Notes: generated by a model from the letters alone, not told the origin. A stretch of 32,244 nt of DNA from Cytophagia bacterium CHB2 (GCA_030263535.1 SZPB01000019.1:1-32244); one strand, 5' to 3'; positions 17,475-25,748 are shown, counted from the stretch's first letter. Numbers and translations are program-made.

Positions 17475-18533
17475 TTACAGCATCTCGACCAGGTTGAAAT
17501 TCATCACCAAATCCAAATTCTCATCGCTGAACGTTTTGTGATCGCTCGGACACAGGATGATTTTGGTGATGGAGACATTCGGGTTGGCATTCATGAATTC
17601 TTGCATGAAGGCCTGCACCCCGGCGTTCGAGCCGGCAACATGAATTTGCATGGGAACGCCCGCGCCGCTCGCTTGCCCGGCGCGCTGGTTCTTGATGCTC
17701 AAACCCTGCTGCTGCGCCAAATCGCGGAGCCAGGTGGAAAACTGCTCGCTGCCCAGACGGTTGAGCGTGCCTTGAAAGCCCGCCAATCCAGCGCGCGCAT
17801 CCATAGCCCCGGCCACCAGAACCTTGCGCATGGCGCCGCCGGTGCTCGGTTGCTCGGATTCTGATACGGTTTTCAGATCGCTGGGCGAAACATTCGCTTG
17901 CATGGCGCTGGTCAAACTGCTGGTCACGTCGGAAGAGGGTGAGAGGAACTCGACCAGGAAGCGGTTATTGCTATCGCCGTGATAGGTAATCAGCGTAAAT
18001 TGATTGGGAGCGGCGAACGAACGCACCAATGACATCACGGCCCACATGCCCGTGCGGGTGGAAGCGATCACCTCCTGCTCGCGCGGCGACAACTGCGCGA
18101 GCGCCTCTTCACCGGAGGGTGCCGGCGGCACGCTCATTTCAGCGGCAGAATCGATGCCGGTGGCCTCGCCCATGGCCAGCGGATCTTCTTCCGGCAGGGT
18201 CTGCATGGGCGGGATTTGTTGGGTTTTGTTGCCGCCGCGCGGAATCATAAAAAAGACTGCCGTCAACGCAGCGAGAATCAAGCCCAGAACGATCAGATAA
18301 GCTTTGGTGCGTGAAGAGGAACCTTCGCCGTAATTTTCCGGAGATTTTCGAGAAAAGGACGAGCCGACGGTGTCACGCTGAAAACTCGCGCCTACGGTTT
18401 CGCGGCCAAAGGAGCTTGTGCCGCTCTCGGTCGCCCGCGTGGGCTCCTCGAGATTCACCGTTTTCGCATAATTTTCCTCGCGCTGGCGATCCTCGCTATT
18501 GTCGTCGTCTCCTAATAGATTAATGTCGACCAT
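17475..18533 (-). CDS. PilN-like bitopic membrane protein with long cytoplasmic linker
   Basis: 352 aa, ATG 18533 with GGAGG six bases upstream. The N-terminus MVDINLLG carries the INLL(P) peptide that in PilN docks into PilM of type IV pili. Residues 10-75 are polar and low complexity, with a short internal repeat (SSFGRETVGA, SFQRDTVGS, SFSRK). One membrane helix lies at 78-97. The rest is a periplasmic region with a Pro/Glu-rich linker (102-140), a mixed alpha/beta domain and a C-terminal ferredoxin-like-looking segment (PMQIHVAGSN, MQEFMNANP, ending in NFNLVEML). It is probably an inner-membrane platform component of a type IV pilus, type II-like secretion or DNA-uptake machine with the PilM-like protein upstream. 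No PilO, PilP or PilQ gene follows; rsmD comes next. Confidence 0.7.
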   Translation of the reverse strand: MVDINLLGDDDNSEDRQREENYAKTVNLEEPTRATESGTSSFGRETVGASFQRDTVGSSFSRKSPENYGEGSSSRTKAYLIVLGLILAALTAVFFMIPRGGNKTQQIPPMQTLPEEDPLAMGEATGIDSAAEMSVPPAPSGEEALAQLSPREQEVIASTRTGMWAVMSLVRSFAAPNQFTLITYHGDSNNRFLVEFLSPSSDVTSSLTSAMQANVSPSDLKTVSESEQPSTGGAMRKVLVAGAMDARAGLAGFQGTLNRLGSEQFSTWLRDLAQQQGLSIKNQRAGQASGAGVPMQIHVAGSNAGVQAFMQEFMNANPNVSITKIILCPSDHKTFSDENLDLVMNFNLVEML

Positions 18534-18573
18534 TACCGGCCTCCACTCGATGATAAATGTGATGAGGTATGAT

Positions 18574-19539
18574 TTACAATTTTTTCAAAGCGGCGCCAAC
18601 CGACGTCATAAACGTTTCCGGATTATCCTGCCAGGCAGAAGCTCCGGCCAAATTCGCCGTTTTCAGCCGTAGAAAGGGGTTGGCACGCTCGATGGGGAGA
18701 TGATGGCCGTTTTGCAGCGTCTCCACCATGCGCGCCGTGACATGATCGCCGTAAATATAAATGGCGCTCATGTCTTCCACATCCTTGCCGATTTTATTGT
18801 CCAGAATCAGGCGGCGCAACTCTTTGAAGATGACGCGCGCCAGATAATCATGATCCATGTGCGCCGCATCGTTTTGATCTTCCAACGAATAGTCAATGTC
18901 TTGCGCCACCAGGAACTTGTCATTTTTGAGCAGCGAAATCTGCAAATTCTCTTTGCGCACATCGACCAGGACGATGAAGCCGTTCTCCGGCGCTTGGTAA
19001 TTCTCTTGCACCACGCGCTGCGCGGCAAATACGTCGACGTCAACCGCGCGCAAGCGCAAATCGGTGTTGTGAAAAATGTCCTTCACAAAATTGATTACGG
19101 TTTTCCGTACGATCGCGACGACGACTTCGGCATTTTCCTGCTCGCGGCCCGGCTCATAATATTCATAGGCAACGCTGTAATCGGCCACGGGATTGATCAC
19201 GCATTGCTCGACCTCCCAATCGACATGATCTTTCAGGCGTGCGCCTTTCAAACTCACGTCCACCGGAATTTTTTTGATCGCCACCAGGCTTGAATCCAGC
19301 GAGATGACGGCGTGCCGCGCTTGAAAGTCGGAGACTTCATACAACCGATTGATGTCTTCCGCGAACTTGTTTATCAGCGATGCGTCTTTAAAAGACGAAA
19401 AATGCAAAGGCACACGCGCCCGCCCTTGAGCCAACCGGGTCACTTTGATTTCACGATTGGCGCGCGAAACTTCCGTGAGACGCAGCGCCGTATCACGGAT
19501 ACTGACACCCACAATCCCTTGCGTTGAAGCGTCCGTCAT
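18574..19539 (-). CDS. PilM-like actin-fold ATPase
   Basis: 321 aa, ATG 19539 with GGAT upstream, no signal peptide. The N-terminal GIVGVSIRDTALRLTEVSR is the actin/PilM phosphate-1 strand-turn-strand, more diverged than the usual DIGSSSVK form. KKIPVDVSLKGARLKDHVDWEVEQ (93-116) matches the PilM/FtsA region that precedes the second subdomain. FIVLVDVRKENLQISLL is the phosphate-2-like turn, and the C-terminal MTSVGAALKKL is typical of PilM. It is predicted to be cytoplasmic, binding the INLL peptide of the PilN-like protein encoded 40 bp downstream. Loss of the canonical Asp in the first phosphate loop could reduce ATP hydrolysis, which is inference. Confidence 0.75.
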   Translation of the reverse strand: MTDASTQGIVGVSIRDTALRLTEVSRANREIKVTRLAQGRARVPLHFSSFKDASLINKFAEDINRLYEVSDFQARHAVISLDSSLVAIKKIPVDVSLKGARLKDHVDWEVEQCVINPVADYSVAYEYYEPGREQENAEVVVAIVRKTVINFVKDIFHNTDLRLRAVDVDVFAAQRVVQENYQAPENGFIVLVDVRKENLQISLLKNDKFLVAQDIDYSLEDQNDAAHMDHDYLARVIFKELRRLILDNKIGKDVEDMSAIYIYGDHVTARMVETLQNGHHLPIERANPFLRLKTANLAGASAWQDNPETFMTSVGAALKKL

Positions 19540-19714
19540 AATCTATCCACTCTTTCACGTCACGATACCAACAGATGCGGTTTTACAAAATTGCAACTTT
19601 TCAACAGTCTCGCGCCACTTGCATGGAATTCCTGACAGCCGGGTGCATGGACATTGTCTTAAACTATCAACAATCAGTCGATTTTGCCGAAGAAAATCCT
19701 GCGTTCCCGGCGCA

Positions 19715-20143
19715 TTATTCCACCGTCACAACTCTTTTAAGCTCGGCCATCCGCTTTTTGCCGATGCCCTTTACGCGCGCCAGTTCTTCCACGCGGGTAA
19801 ACTTGCCGTTCGCCTCACGCGCCTGCAAGATCCGTTGCGCCATCACAGGCCCGATGCCGGGCAATCGGATCAATTCGTCCAGCGTAGCAGTATTAAGATT
19901 GACCCGCTTCGGCGCTTCCCGGGACGGTGTTGCACCCGAAGAATCCATGAGCGCCATCGTGATGGGCGCCGCGCCGGTGTCTGATTCCACCGCGTGTGCA
20001 AAAGCTTCCAAAATTGCGACCTGCTGCGGATCGGGCGCGGGCGGCGGCGTTTGTTTGCGATAATACAACAGCAAACACCCGGCGCCGAATGTCACCAGCA
20101 AAAACAGCGTGGCGCGCTGCTGCTGTTTCGTGAATCCCCACAT
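19715..20143 (-). CDS. ComEA-like helix-hairpin-helix DNA-binding protein
   Basis: 142 aa. ATG 20143 is chosen because GGGAGG lies seven bases upstream; a TTG 15 bases earlier would also work. An N-terminal membrane anchor (about residues 10-27, FLLVTFGAGCLLLYY) is followed by a Pro-rich linker, then two helix-hairpin-helix motifs. These are NLNTATLDELIRLPGIGPVMAQRI, with the GIGP hairpin, and FTRVEELARVKGIGKKRM, with the second GIG. This is the ComEA architecture for periplasmic binding of incoming DNA during transformation. It lies 17 bp after dnaJ and 175 bp before the PilM-like gene, which fits a pilus-linked DNA-uptake role. Confidence 0.85.
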   Translation of the reverse strand: MWGFTKQQQRATLFLLVTFGAGCLLLYYRKQTPPPAPDPQQVAILEAFAHAVESDTGAAPITMALMDSSGATPSREAPKRVNLNTATLDELIRLPGIGPVMAQRILQAREANGKFTRVEELARVKGIGKKRMAELKRVVTVE

Positions 20144-20159
20144 GGCCCACCCTCCCAAT

Positions 20160-21296
20160 TTACGTAAACGCCTCCTTCATCTTCTGAAAAAAGCTGCGAC
20201 TGTCCTCCGGCGGCTTCAGGCCATCGAATTTTGCCAACTCTTTGAAGGCTTCACGCTCTTTCGCCGATAATTTCGTCGGAATCCAGATTAACACGCGCAC
20301 AAGTTGATCGCCTTTGCCGTAACCATTCAAATGCGGAATGCCCTTGCCGCGCATGCGTAAAATCTTGCCGGATTGCGTGCCCGCCTGAATCTCCAAAATG
20401 GCTTCGCCCTCCAGCGTGGGGATCGTGACGTGATCGCCCAACACCGCTTGTGTGATGCTGACCGGCAATTCGTACAGAATATCATCGCCGTGACGCTCGA
20501 ACTTATCGTGTTCCTTTTCACCCAGCAACACAATCACATCCCCAGGCGCGCCGCCGCGCGGCCCGACCGGACCTTCGCTGCGAATCGTGAGATAATTGCC
20601 GGAGGATACGCCCGGTGGGATTTCCACGGAGATGGTTTTTTCTCCTTCGACCCGGCCCTGCCCCCGGCAGGAGTGGCACACTTCTTTGACGATCTTGCCT
20701 TCGCCTTCACATTGCGGGCAGGTCGTCACATTGATGAATTGCCCGAAAATCGTGTTGGAGCGCTGGCGAATCTCGCCGGCGCCGCCGCAGGACGGACATG
20801 TAACCGGCTTGCTGCCTGTCGCGCCGCCCGAGCCATCGCAGGTGGTGCAGCGCACGAAGGTTTTGATTTTGAGTTTCTTACTGACGCCGGTAGCGACTTC
20901 TTCCAACGTGAGATTCAAACGTACCTGCAAGTCGCTGCCGCGCGGGCTTTCGCCGCGGCGCCGAGCGCGCCCGCCGCCAAAAAATTCGCCGAAAATGCCC
21001 TCCGACATGAATGTGCGTAGGGCATCCGACAAATCGAATTCAAAATCGCGATACCCCCCGCCCGTTCCGCCGCGCAGGCCAGCATGGCCAAACCGGTCAT
21101 AGGTGGCGCGCTTTTGCGGATCGCGCAAAACTTCATAGGCTTCCGCGATTTCCTTGAATTGCTCCTCCGCCGCCTTGTCGCCGGCATTGCGGTCAGGATG
21201 ATATTGCATCGCCAGCTTGCGGTATGCTTTCTTGATCTCGTCATCCGACGCATTCTTTTGCAGACCGAGCGTTTCGTAATAATCTCGTTTGGCCAT
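20160..21296 (-). CDS. dnaJ: Chaperone protein DnaJ
   Basis: 378 aa, full-length class A DnaJ. The J domain has HPD at residues 33-35. A Gly/Phe-rich stretch lies at about 75-112 (GGTGGGYRDFEFD, FGEFFGGGR). The zinc-binding domain has four CxxCxGxG repeats (Cys150/153, 167/170, 193/196, 207/210). The C-terminal substrate-binding domains follow. It stimulates DnaK ATPase activity and delivers unfolded proteins in the cytoplasm. It follows grpE by 21 bp. dnaK is not in this block, so it must lie elsewhere. No strong Shine-Dalgarno is seen. Confidence 0.98.
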   Translation of the reverse strand: MAKRDYYETLGLQKNASDDEIKKAYRKLAMQYHPDRNAGDKAAEEQFKEIAEAYEVLRDPQKRATYDRFGHAGLRGGTGGGYRDFEFDLSDALRTFMSEGIFGEFFGGGRARRRGESPRGSDLQVRLNLTLEEVATGVSKKLKIKTFVRCTTCDGSGGATGSKPVTCPSCGGAGEIRQRSNTIFGQFINVTTCPQCEGEGKIVKEVCHSCRGQGRVEGEKTISVEIPPGVSSGNYLTIRSEGPVGPRGGAPGDVIVLLGEKEHDKFERHGDDILYELPVSITQAVLGDHVTIPTLEGEAILEIQAGTQSGKILRMRGKGIPHLNGYGKGDQLVRVLIWIPTKLSAKEREAFKELAKFDGLKPPEDSRSFFQKMKEAFT

Positions 21297-21317
21297 AGGT
21301 GAGTTCTTACCGCAAAA

Positions 21318-22103
21318 CTAAGTTGCTTCGTTCTCGGAACCGGAATCTTCCTTGCTCACAATAACTTGCGCCGCTCGCAGCACACGCTCATTGAACAAAT
21401 ATCCGCGCTGCAACTCATCAACCACGAGGCCGCCCGGCTTGCCAGCGACCGCGCGCTCACTCACCGCTTGATGGAAGACAGGGTTGAATTCCGCGCCCAG
21501 CGTCTTCATGGCCTTCACCCCGCGCTCCTCCAGAACCTTGACGAACTTTTGATGAATCAACTGCATCCCGTTCAACAGGTTCTCATAGTCCCTGGACTCG
21601 TCTTTCGTCTGCAACGGGCGTTCGAGATCGTCGATGATCGGCAATAGATCGGTGATCAATCCGGCAAACGCATGCTGCAGCCGGTTTTGGAAATCGCGAT
21701 CCGTGCGCTTGCGAAAATTTTCCATCTCGGCCGCCAGGCGCAGGTAGCGATCCTTCAGACCTTCGTTCTCGCTGACCAGCTTTTCGTTTGCGACTTTCAG
21801 CTTTTCCAACTCGGCGCTCGCACTTTTACGCCGCGAAAACAGCTTTGACTTTTTGGCGCCTTCTTCAACTGCCGCTTCTTCGGCATGGCTGTCATCAAAA
21901 AAGCTGTCGCCGTTTCCGCCCGCGTCCGCGGCGGCGCCGGCTTTGGTTTCTTCCGCGGCGGCCTCTGCCGCAACCTCTGGAGCAGCCGTATGGCCGTTGC
22001 CGCCGGGCGCAGGACTTTTGACCTCGGTCAATTCTTCAAGAGCCTCGGATTCATTCGGTTTTTGCTCTTGTTCCACGAGATTATCTTGAGTATCCTTGTT
22101 CAT
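21318..22103 (-). CDS. grpE: Nucleotide exchange factor GrpE
   Basis: 261 aa from ATG 22103 (MNKDTQDNLVEQEQ). A GTG 16 codons upstream is also in frame, and neither start has a good Shine-Dalgarno, so the start is uncertain. Residues 1-95 are acidic, Ala/Glu/Gly-rich and probably disordered, longer than usual. Residues 95-160 form the paired coiled coil with the RYLRLAAEMENFRKRTDRD signature. The C-terminal beta domain contains FNPVFHQAV and GYLFNERVLRAAQVIVSK. It releases ADP from DnaK. It lies between hrcA and dnaJ in the same direction. Confidence 0.96.
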   Translation of the reverse strand: MNKDTQDNLVEQEQKPNESEALEELTEVKSPAPGGNGHTAAPEVAAEAAAEETKAGAAADAGGNGDSFFDDSHAEEAAVEEGAKKSKLFSRRKSASAELEKLKVANEKLVSENEGLKDRYLRLAAEMENFRKRTDRDFQNRLQHAFAGLITDLLPIIDDLERPLQTKDESRDYENLLNGMQLIHQKFVKVLEERGVKAMKTLGAEFNPVFHQAVSERAVAGKPGGLVVDELQRGYLFNERVLRAAQVIVSKEDSGSENEAT

Positions 22104-22190
22104 AGCGTATTTACGGTTTGATGAAGTTAGATTTTTCTGTCTAGCGAACACGGCTTCGCCCCCGATAGAGATCGGCTGGGCCAGGCGGGG

Positions 22191-23261
22191 TTAGTTGCTC
22201 GCCCCTCCGCCGCTCACTTCTTCGGTTAAAATATTGCTCAGGGCCTTGGCCATGAAATCCACCAACGACACGACTTTGGAGTAATGCATGCGCGTCGGGC
22301 CGAGCACGCCCAGCGTTCCCGAAACACTGCCGAGATGATAGGACGTCGTAATCAAGCTGCAATACTTGATCAATTCATCACGATTTTCTTCTCCGATGGC
22401 AATCGACAAATCACCCATCGTTTCGTTGTGCTCGAACAGGTGAATCAAAATTTCCTTGCTTTCGAGCAAATTGAGCACATTGGAAAGCTTTTGCTGGTCG
22501 AAAAATTCCGGCTGCACCATGATATTGTTCGTGCCGCCAAAATGAAAGCTGCGATGCCCGGCGCGATCCAGATGCGGTATGATCGATTGCGCCACGGTGA
22601 GCACCAGCTCCGCATTCGGCACATCGAGGTCGCGAATGCGATCGTCCAGCGTGCGCTTCATATCCTGCAAATTCAAGCCGTGCAAACGTTCGTTGATCAC
22701 CGCGGCCATTTGTTCCAGCACTTCGCGCGAGACTTCCGCCTCCATCTTCAACAAGATCGTCCGCACCAGGCCGGATTTGATGCTGAGCACCATCAAGACT
22801 TTTTTCTCGGCGATCGGCACCAATTCGATCTTATCGAAGATGCCTTGAAAAAAACGCGGCGAAAGCACGACGCCAAGCTGATTGGAAACGCGCGCCAACA
22901 CTTGCGAAGCGGCGTCGAGAATAACGTCCACCTCCTTCGATACGCGCGTCAGTTGATCCGTAATTTTTTGCTTTTCGGTTTCCGACAAAGCCTCGACGCC
23001 CATGAGAGAATCGACATAAAAGCGATAGCCTTTGTCCGTAGGCACGCGCCCGGCCGAGGTGTGCGGATGCGTCAAATATCCGCGCTCCTCGAGATCGCCC
23101 ATCACGTTGCGAATCGTGGCGGGACTCAACGTCATCCCGACTTTTTTAGAAATCATGCGCGACCCAATGGGAACGGCGCTATGCACGAAATTCTCGACGA
23201 TCAAATTCAAGACCAGCCGTTCACGCTCGGTCAATGTCTCTGTTTTTTTTATAGCATCCAT
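22191..23261 (-). CDS. hrcA: Heat-inducible transcription repressor HrcA
   Basis: 356 aa, full length, ATG 23261. The N-terminal winged helix (about 10-75) includes ERERLVLNLIVENFV, PIGSRMISKK, LSPATIRNVMGDLEERGYL and the HTSAGRVPTDKGYRFYVD block diagnostic of HrcA. The GAF-like dimerisation region and the C-terminal SVSGTLGVLGPTRMHYSKVV block are also present. It normally represses heat-shock genes through CIRCE sites. It leads the hrcA-grpE-dnaJ cluster, 87 bp before grpE. No CIRCE element is visible upstream; a different palindrome overlaps its promoter. Confidence 0.97.
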   Translation of the reverse strand: MDAIKKTETLTERERLVLNLIVENFVHSAVPIGSRMISKKVGMTLSPATIRNVMGDLEERGYLTHPHTSAGRVPTDKGYRFYVDSLMGVEALSETEKQKITDQLTRVSKEVDVILDAASQVLARVSNQLGVVLSPRFFQGIFDKIELVPIAEKKVLMVLSIKSGLVRTILLKMEAEVSREVLEQMAAVINERLHGLNLQDMKRTLDDRIRDLDVPNAELVLTVAQSIIPHLDRAGHRSFHFGGTNNIMVQPEFFDQQKLSNVLNLLESKEILIHLFEHNETMGDLSIAIGEENRDELIKYCSLITTSYHLGSVSGTLGVLGPTRMHYSKVVSLVDFMAKALSNILTEEVSGGGASN

Positions 23262-23406
23262 TTCGAGTGCAAAGAGTAAATGTCAGAACGGATCAGCCGT
23301 TAATCGCAAAAGCGCGATTGTCATTTATCTTCCCCGAAAGTCGGCCGCCGCTATGAATCTTTTAAACAAAGGCGGCGATGCTTGACAAGCTTCAATTTGG
23401 ATGAGG

Positions 23407-23435
23407 AAGATACTACTTTTGACTCCGCTAGTCAA
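23407..23435 (-). promoter_or_regulatory. Sigma-70-type promoter of hrcA with overlapping palindrome
   Basis: On the minus strand, TTGACT (23435-23430), a 17-base spacer and TATCTT (23412-23407) form a good -35/-10 pair. The -35 box is one arm of the perfect inverted repeat TTGACT-AGCGG-AGTCAA (23419-23435). The predicted leader to the hrcA ATG is about 135 nt. A repressor bound to the palindrome would block the -35 box; whether HrcA or another regulator binds is unknown. Confidence 0.6.
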
Positions 23436-23609
23436 GGAAAAATTCCCCTGCCATCTCGCAGATGTTACAGAAAAACAATTCGTTGATGGCATTGCCCATT
23501 CACCCAGACGCCATCGTCCCGAATCGCACAAGTCCCCCGAAACCAGGTCTATGAACTGCTGATTATCCAACATTCTCAGGATTAGAGCCATCCGAATCAA
23601 AAATTTTTC

Positions 23610-23638
23610 TTGACAAATTATTTTTTCGGTATTACTTT
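23610..23638 (+). promoter_or_regulatory. Promoter of the ArsR-family cassette, likely leaderless
   Basis: TTGACA at 23610-23615 is followed by an A/T-rich -10 region (TATTAC at 23630, spacer 14, or TTACTT at 23633, spacer 17). The ATG is at 23644, so the transcript start should fall at or within a few bases of the start codon. No Shine-Dalgarno is present (CTTTCTGCC precedes the ATG). Confidence 0.5.
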
Positions 23639-23643
23639 CTGCC

Positions 23644-24318
23644 ATGACAACTCACGCCCAAGCCTCTTTTAACGTTGTCGGTAATGCGACCACCGCGGCG
23701 GCTTTGCTCAACCCTTTGCGGCTGGAGATTCTCGAACGCTTGCGCGAGCCCGACTCCGCCTCCGGTTTGTCCCGGCAGATGAATTTGCCGCGGCAAAAAC
23801 TGAATTATCATCTGCGCGAGCTGGAAAAGCACGGCCTAATCGAACCGGTGGAAGAGCGCCGCAAGGGTAACTGTGTCGAGCGAATCATGCGCGCCACCGC
23901 GCGGCACTATCTCATCAGCCCGCAAGCGCTCGGCAATTTGGCCACCGAGCCCGGTCAGGTTCAGGATCGCTTTTCTTCAACCTATCTCATTGCGGCAGCC
24001 GCGCGCGCCATTCGCGACCTGGCAACCTTGCGCGCCGGCGCGGAAAAAACCGGCAAGCAGCTTCCAACTTTCACGCTGGAAACGAATGTCAAGCTGGCTT
24101 CGGCGACTGATTTAAACGCCTTCACCGAAGAATTGGCCAATACGGTTGCGCGCTTATCGGCGAAATATCACAACGAGCACGATAGCCGCGGCCGCGTCTT
24201 CAAGTTTATCATCGGATCCTACCCAGCCGTTACGCACGCGGAAGAACCATCTGCCGCAGATTCAGCAACAAAAACACAAATCGCCGGTAAAATTTCGAAG
24301 AAAGGAGACCCCGCATGA
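23644..24318 (+). CDS. ArsR-family winged-helix transcriptional regulator
   Basis: 224 aa, ATG 23644. Residues 15-85 form an ArsR-like winged helix (LLNPLRLEILERLREP, SGLSRQMNLPRQKLNYHLRELEKHGLI). The metal-binding ELCVC motif is absent, so it probably does not sense metals. The C-terminal half (about 140-205, with TLETNVKLASATDLNAFTEEL and KYHNEHDSRGRVFKFIIGSYP) is the extension found in ArsR-type regulators located next to SRPBCC genes. It overlaps the next gene by four bases (ATGA) and probably controls this three-gene cassette. Confidence 0.85.
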   Translation: MTTHAQASFNVVGNATTAAALLNPLRLEILERLREPDSASGLSRQMNLPRQKLNYHLRELEKHGLIEPVEERRKGNCVERIMRATARHYLISPQALGNLATEPGQVQDRFSSTYLIAAAARAIRDLATLRAGAEKTGKQLPTFTLETNVKLASATDLNAFTEELANTVARLSAKYHNEHDSRGRVFKFIIGSYPAVTHAEEPSAADSATKTQIAGKISKKGDPA

Positions 24319-24833
24319 AGCACAGCAAACTTGTCCTGTTGGCAATCGGCCTCGTCTCGTTGCTGGCATATTTGGTATCGGCGCAAAACACCGCCGCTCC
24401 AGCGCGCGCCGCACATGCCTTCGACAAACTCAAAACCTTGGCCGGTGATTGGCAAGGTACCAGCTCAGACGGCAAAATGCGAACCGTTTCTTATCAATTA
24501 GCCGCCGGAAGCACAGCGCTGGTGGAGACTCTCACGCCCGAAGGTGAACCGAGCATGGTCAGTCTCTACCATCGCGACGGCGAGACCCTGATGATGACGC
24601 ATTATTGCTCGGCCAATAATCAGCCTCGTATGCGGGCAGAAATTCCCCCGGGTGACCTGAACACTTTGGAATTCGTCTTCGTCGACGTCACCAATCTCGC
24701 CAAGCCTACCGGCGGCCACATTCATGGCCTCACACTGACTCTCGAAGATGCCGACCATCTTGCACAAACTTGGACTTGGCGTGAAAACGGCAAAGAGGTT
24801 TCGGATACATTCACACTCAGCCGCAAAAAATAG
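24315..24833 (+). CDS. Secreted beta-rich protein (DUF1579/lipocalin-like)
   Basis: 172 aa, ATG 24315 with a strong AAAGGAG seven bases upstream. A signal peptide (MKHSKLVLLAIGLVSLLAYLVSAQ) precedes a beta-rich domain. LKTLAGDWQGTSSDG, QLAAGSTALVETLTPEG, MVSLYHRDGETLMMTHYC and a late LAQTWTWRENGKEV resemble the small beta-barrel proteins annotated as DUF1579 or lipocalin-like. It is predicted to be periplasmic. Its ligand is unknown. It is translationally coupled to the ArsR-type regulator and lies 69 bp before the SRPBCC gene, so all three may respond to one signal. Confidence 0.75.
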   Translation: MKHSKLVLLAIGLVSLLAYLVSAQNTAAPARAAHAFDKLKTLAGDWQGTSSDGKMRTVSYQLAAGSTALVETLTPEGEPSMVSLYHRDGETLMMTHYCSANNQPRMRAEIPPGDLNTLEFVFVDVTNLAKPTGGHIHGLTLTLEDADHLAQTWTWRENGKEVSDTFTLSRKK

Positions 24834-24902
24834 CGGCGCTGCCTGAGAAGCAGTGCGATCTCGATAACATACCCTTGGCTTTGAGTCGAAAGGAATCAAA
24901 TC

Positions 24903-25748
24903 ATGACAGACGCAATCTCCAAACCGAAGACGCGCGACATCGAGACGGAGGTGGAAATCAACGCGCCGGTGGAGGCGGTGTGGAAGGCGCTCACGGATGC
25001 GGAGGAGTTGACGCGCTGGTTTCCGCTCGAGGCCGGCACGAATCCCGACGGCACGTTGCGCATGTCATGGCGCGACGAGTTTTGTTGGGATAGCCGCATC
25101 CAGATTGCCGAGCCGCATCGCCATTTTCGCATCGCCTCGGTTGAGCGTTTGGCGGATCAACAACCCGCGCCTGACGCGACTGAGCGCAGCGTGACAGTGG
25201 CGCAGCCCACGGCAACCGATTTCTTTCTGGAAGCGCGCGGCGGCAAAACCGTTCTGCGCTTGGTACATTCGGGATTTTCAGCGGACGCGGAATGGGATGC
25301 GTTGTATGACGGCACACGCCGCGGCTGGAAATTTCAGTTATGGAGTTTACGCCATTATCTGGAAAACCATCGCGACACCCCGCGCGAAACGGCCTATGTG
25401 CGGATTTTTCTCCAAAAACTGTCGCGGCATGAGGCCTGGCAGCGCCTCTTCAGCACAAACATGCTGGCGCGCGAGGGGACAATTGAAAATCTCCGGCCCG
25501 GCGGGCGTTATGCCCTGCGAACAGCAACCGGCGATTATTTCGAGGGCGTGGTACAAACGTTTAATCCGCCGCAAGAATTCAGCGCAACCGCGGAGAATTT
25601 CAACAACGGCATCTTGCAGGTGCAGCTCGATGCGCTTTTCAACTATCGCGATGTGAATTTCTATTTGTTCACGTACGGCATTCCCAAACAAGAGGTGAGT
25701 GCAATCGAATCGCGCATGCGTGGCCTGTTGCGCAAATTGGAGGATTAA
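24903..25748 (+). CDS. SRPBCC / AHSA1-like domain protein
   Basis: 281 aa, ATG 24903 with AAAGGA upstream. The N-terminal half (about 12-155) is an SRPBCC domain: DIETEVEINAPVEAVWKAL, LTRWFPLEA, then KTVLRLVHSGF and GTRRGWKFQLWSLRHYLE, typical of AHSA1-like START-fold proteins with a hydrophobic ligand pocket. Residues 160-281 (TAYVRIFLQKLSRHEAWQR, NLRPGGRYALRTATGD, NFYLFTYGI) look like a second, diverged START-like domain. It has no signal peptide, so it is probably cytoplasmic. It is the third gene of the ArsR-led cassette, and its reading frame ends about 300 bp before a bidirectional terminator. Confidence 0.85.
   Translation: MTDAISKPKTRDIETEVEINAPVEAVWKALTDAEELTRWFPLEAGTNPDGTLRMSWRDEFCWDSRIQIAEPHRHFRIASVERLADQQPAPDATERSVTVAQPTATDFFLEARGGKTVLRLVHSGFSADAEWDALYDGTRRGWKFQLWSLRHYLENHRDTPRETAYVRIFLQKLSRHEAWQRLFSTNMLAREGTIENLRPGGRYALRTATGDYFEGVVQTFNPPQEFSATAENFNNGILQVQLDALFNYRDVNFYLFTYGIPKQEVSAIESRMRGLLRKLED

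Noticed and set aside
22284-23279. Plus-strand reading frame of 331 codons
   Set aside because: Antisense to hrcA, which is full length and well conserved.
23250-23300. CIRCE operator upstream of hrcA
   Set aside because: A half-site TTTGCACTC is present on the minus strand next to the hrcA start, but the second arm nine bases on (GCTATAAAA) does not match GAGTGCTAA.
23325-23645. Minus-strand frame of 106 codons between hrcA and the ArsR-type gene
   Set aside because: It covers both promoters, has no Shine-Dalgarno and no recognisable domain.
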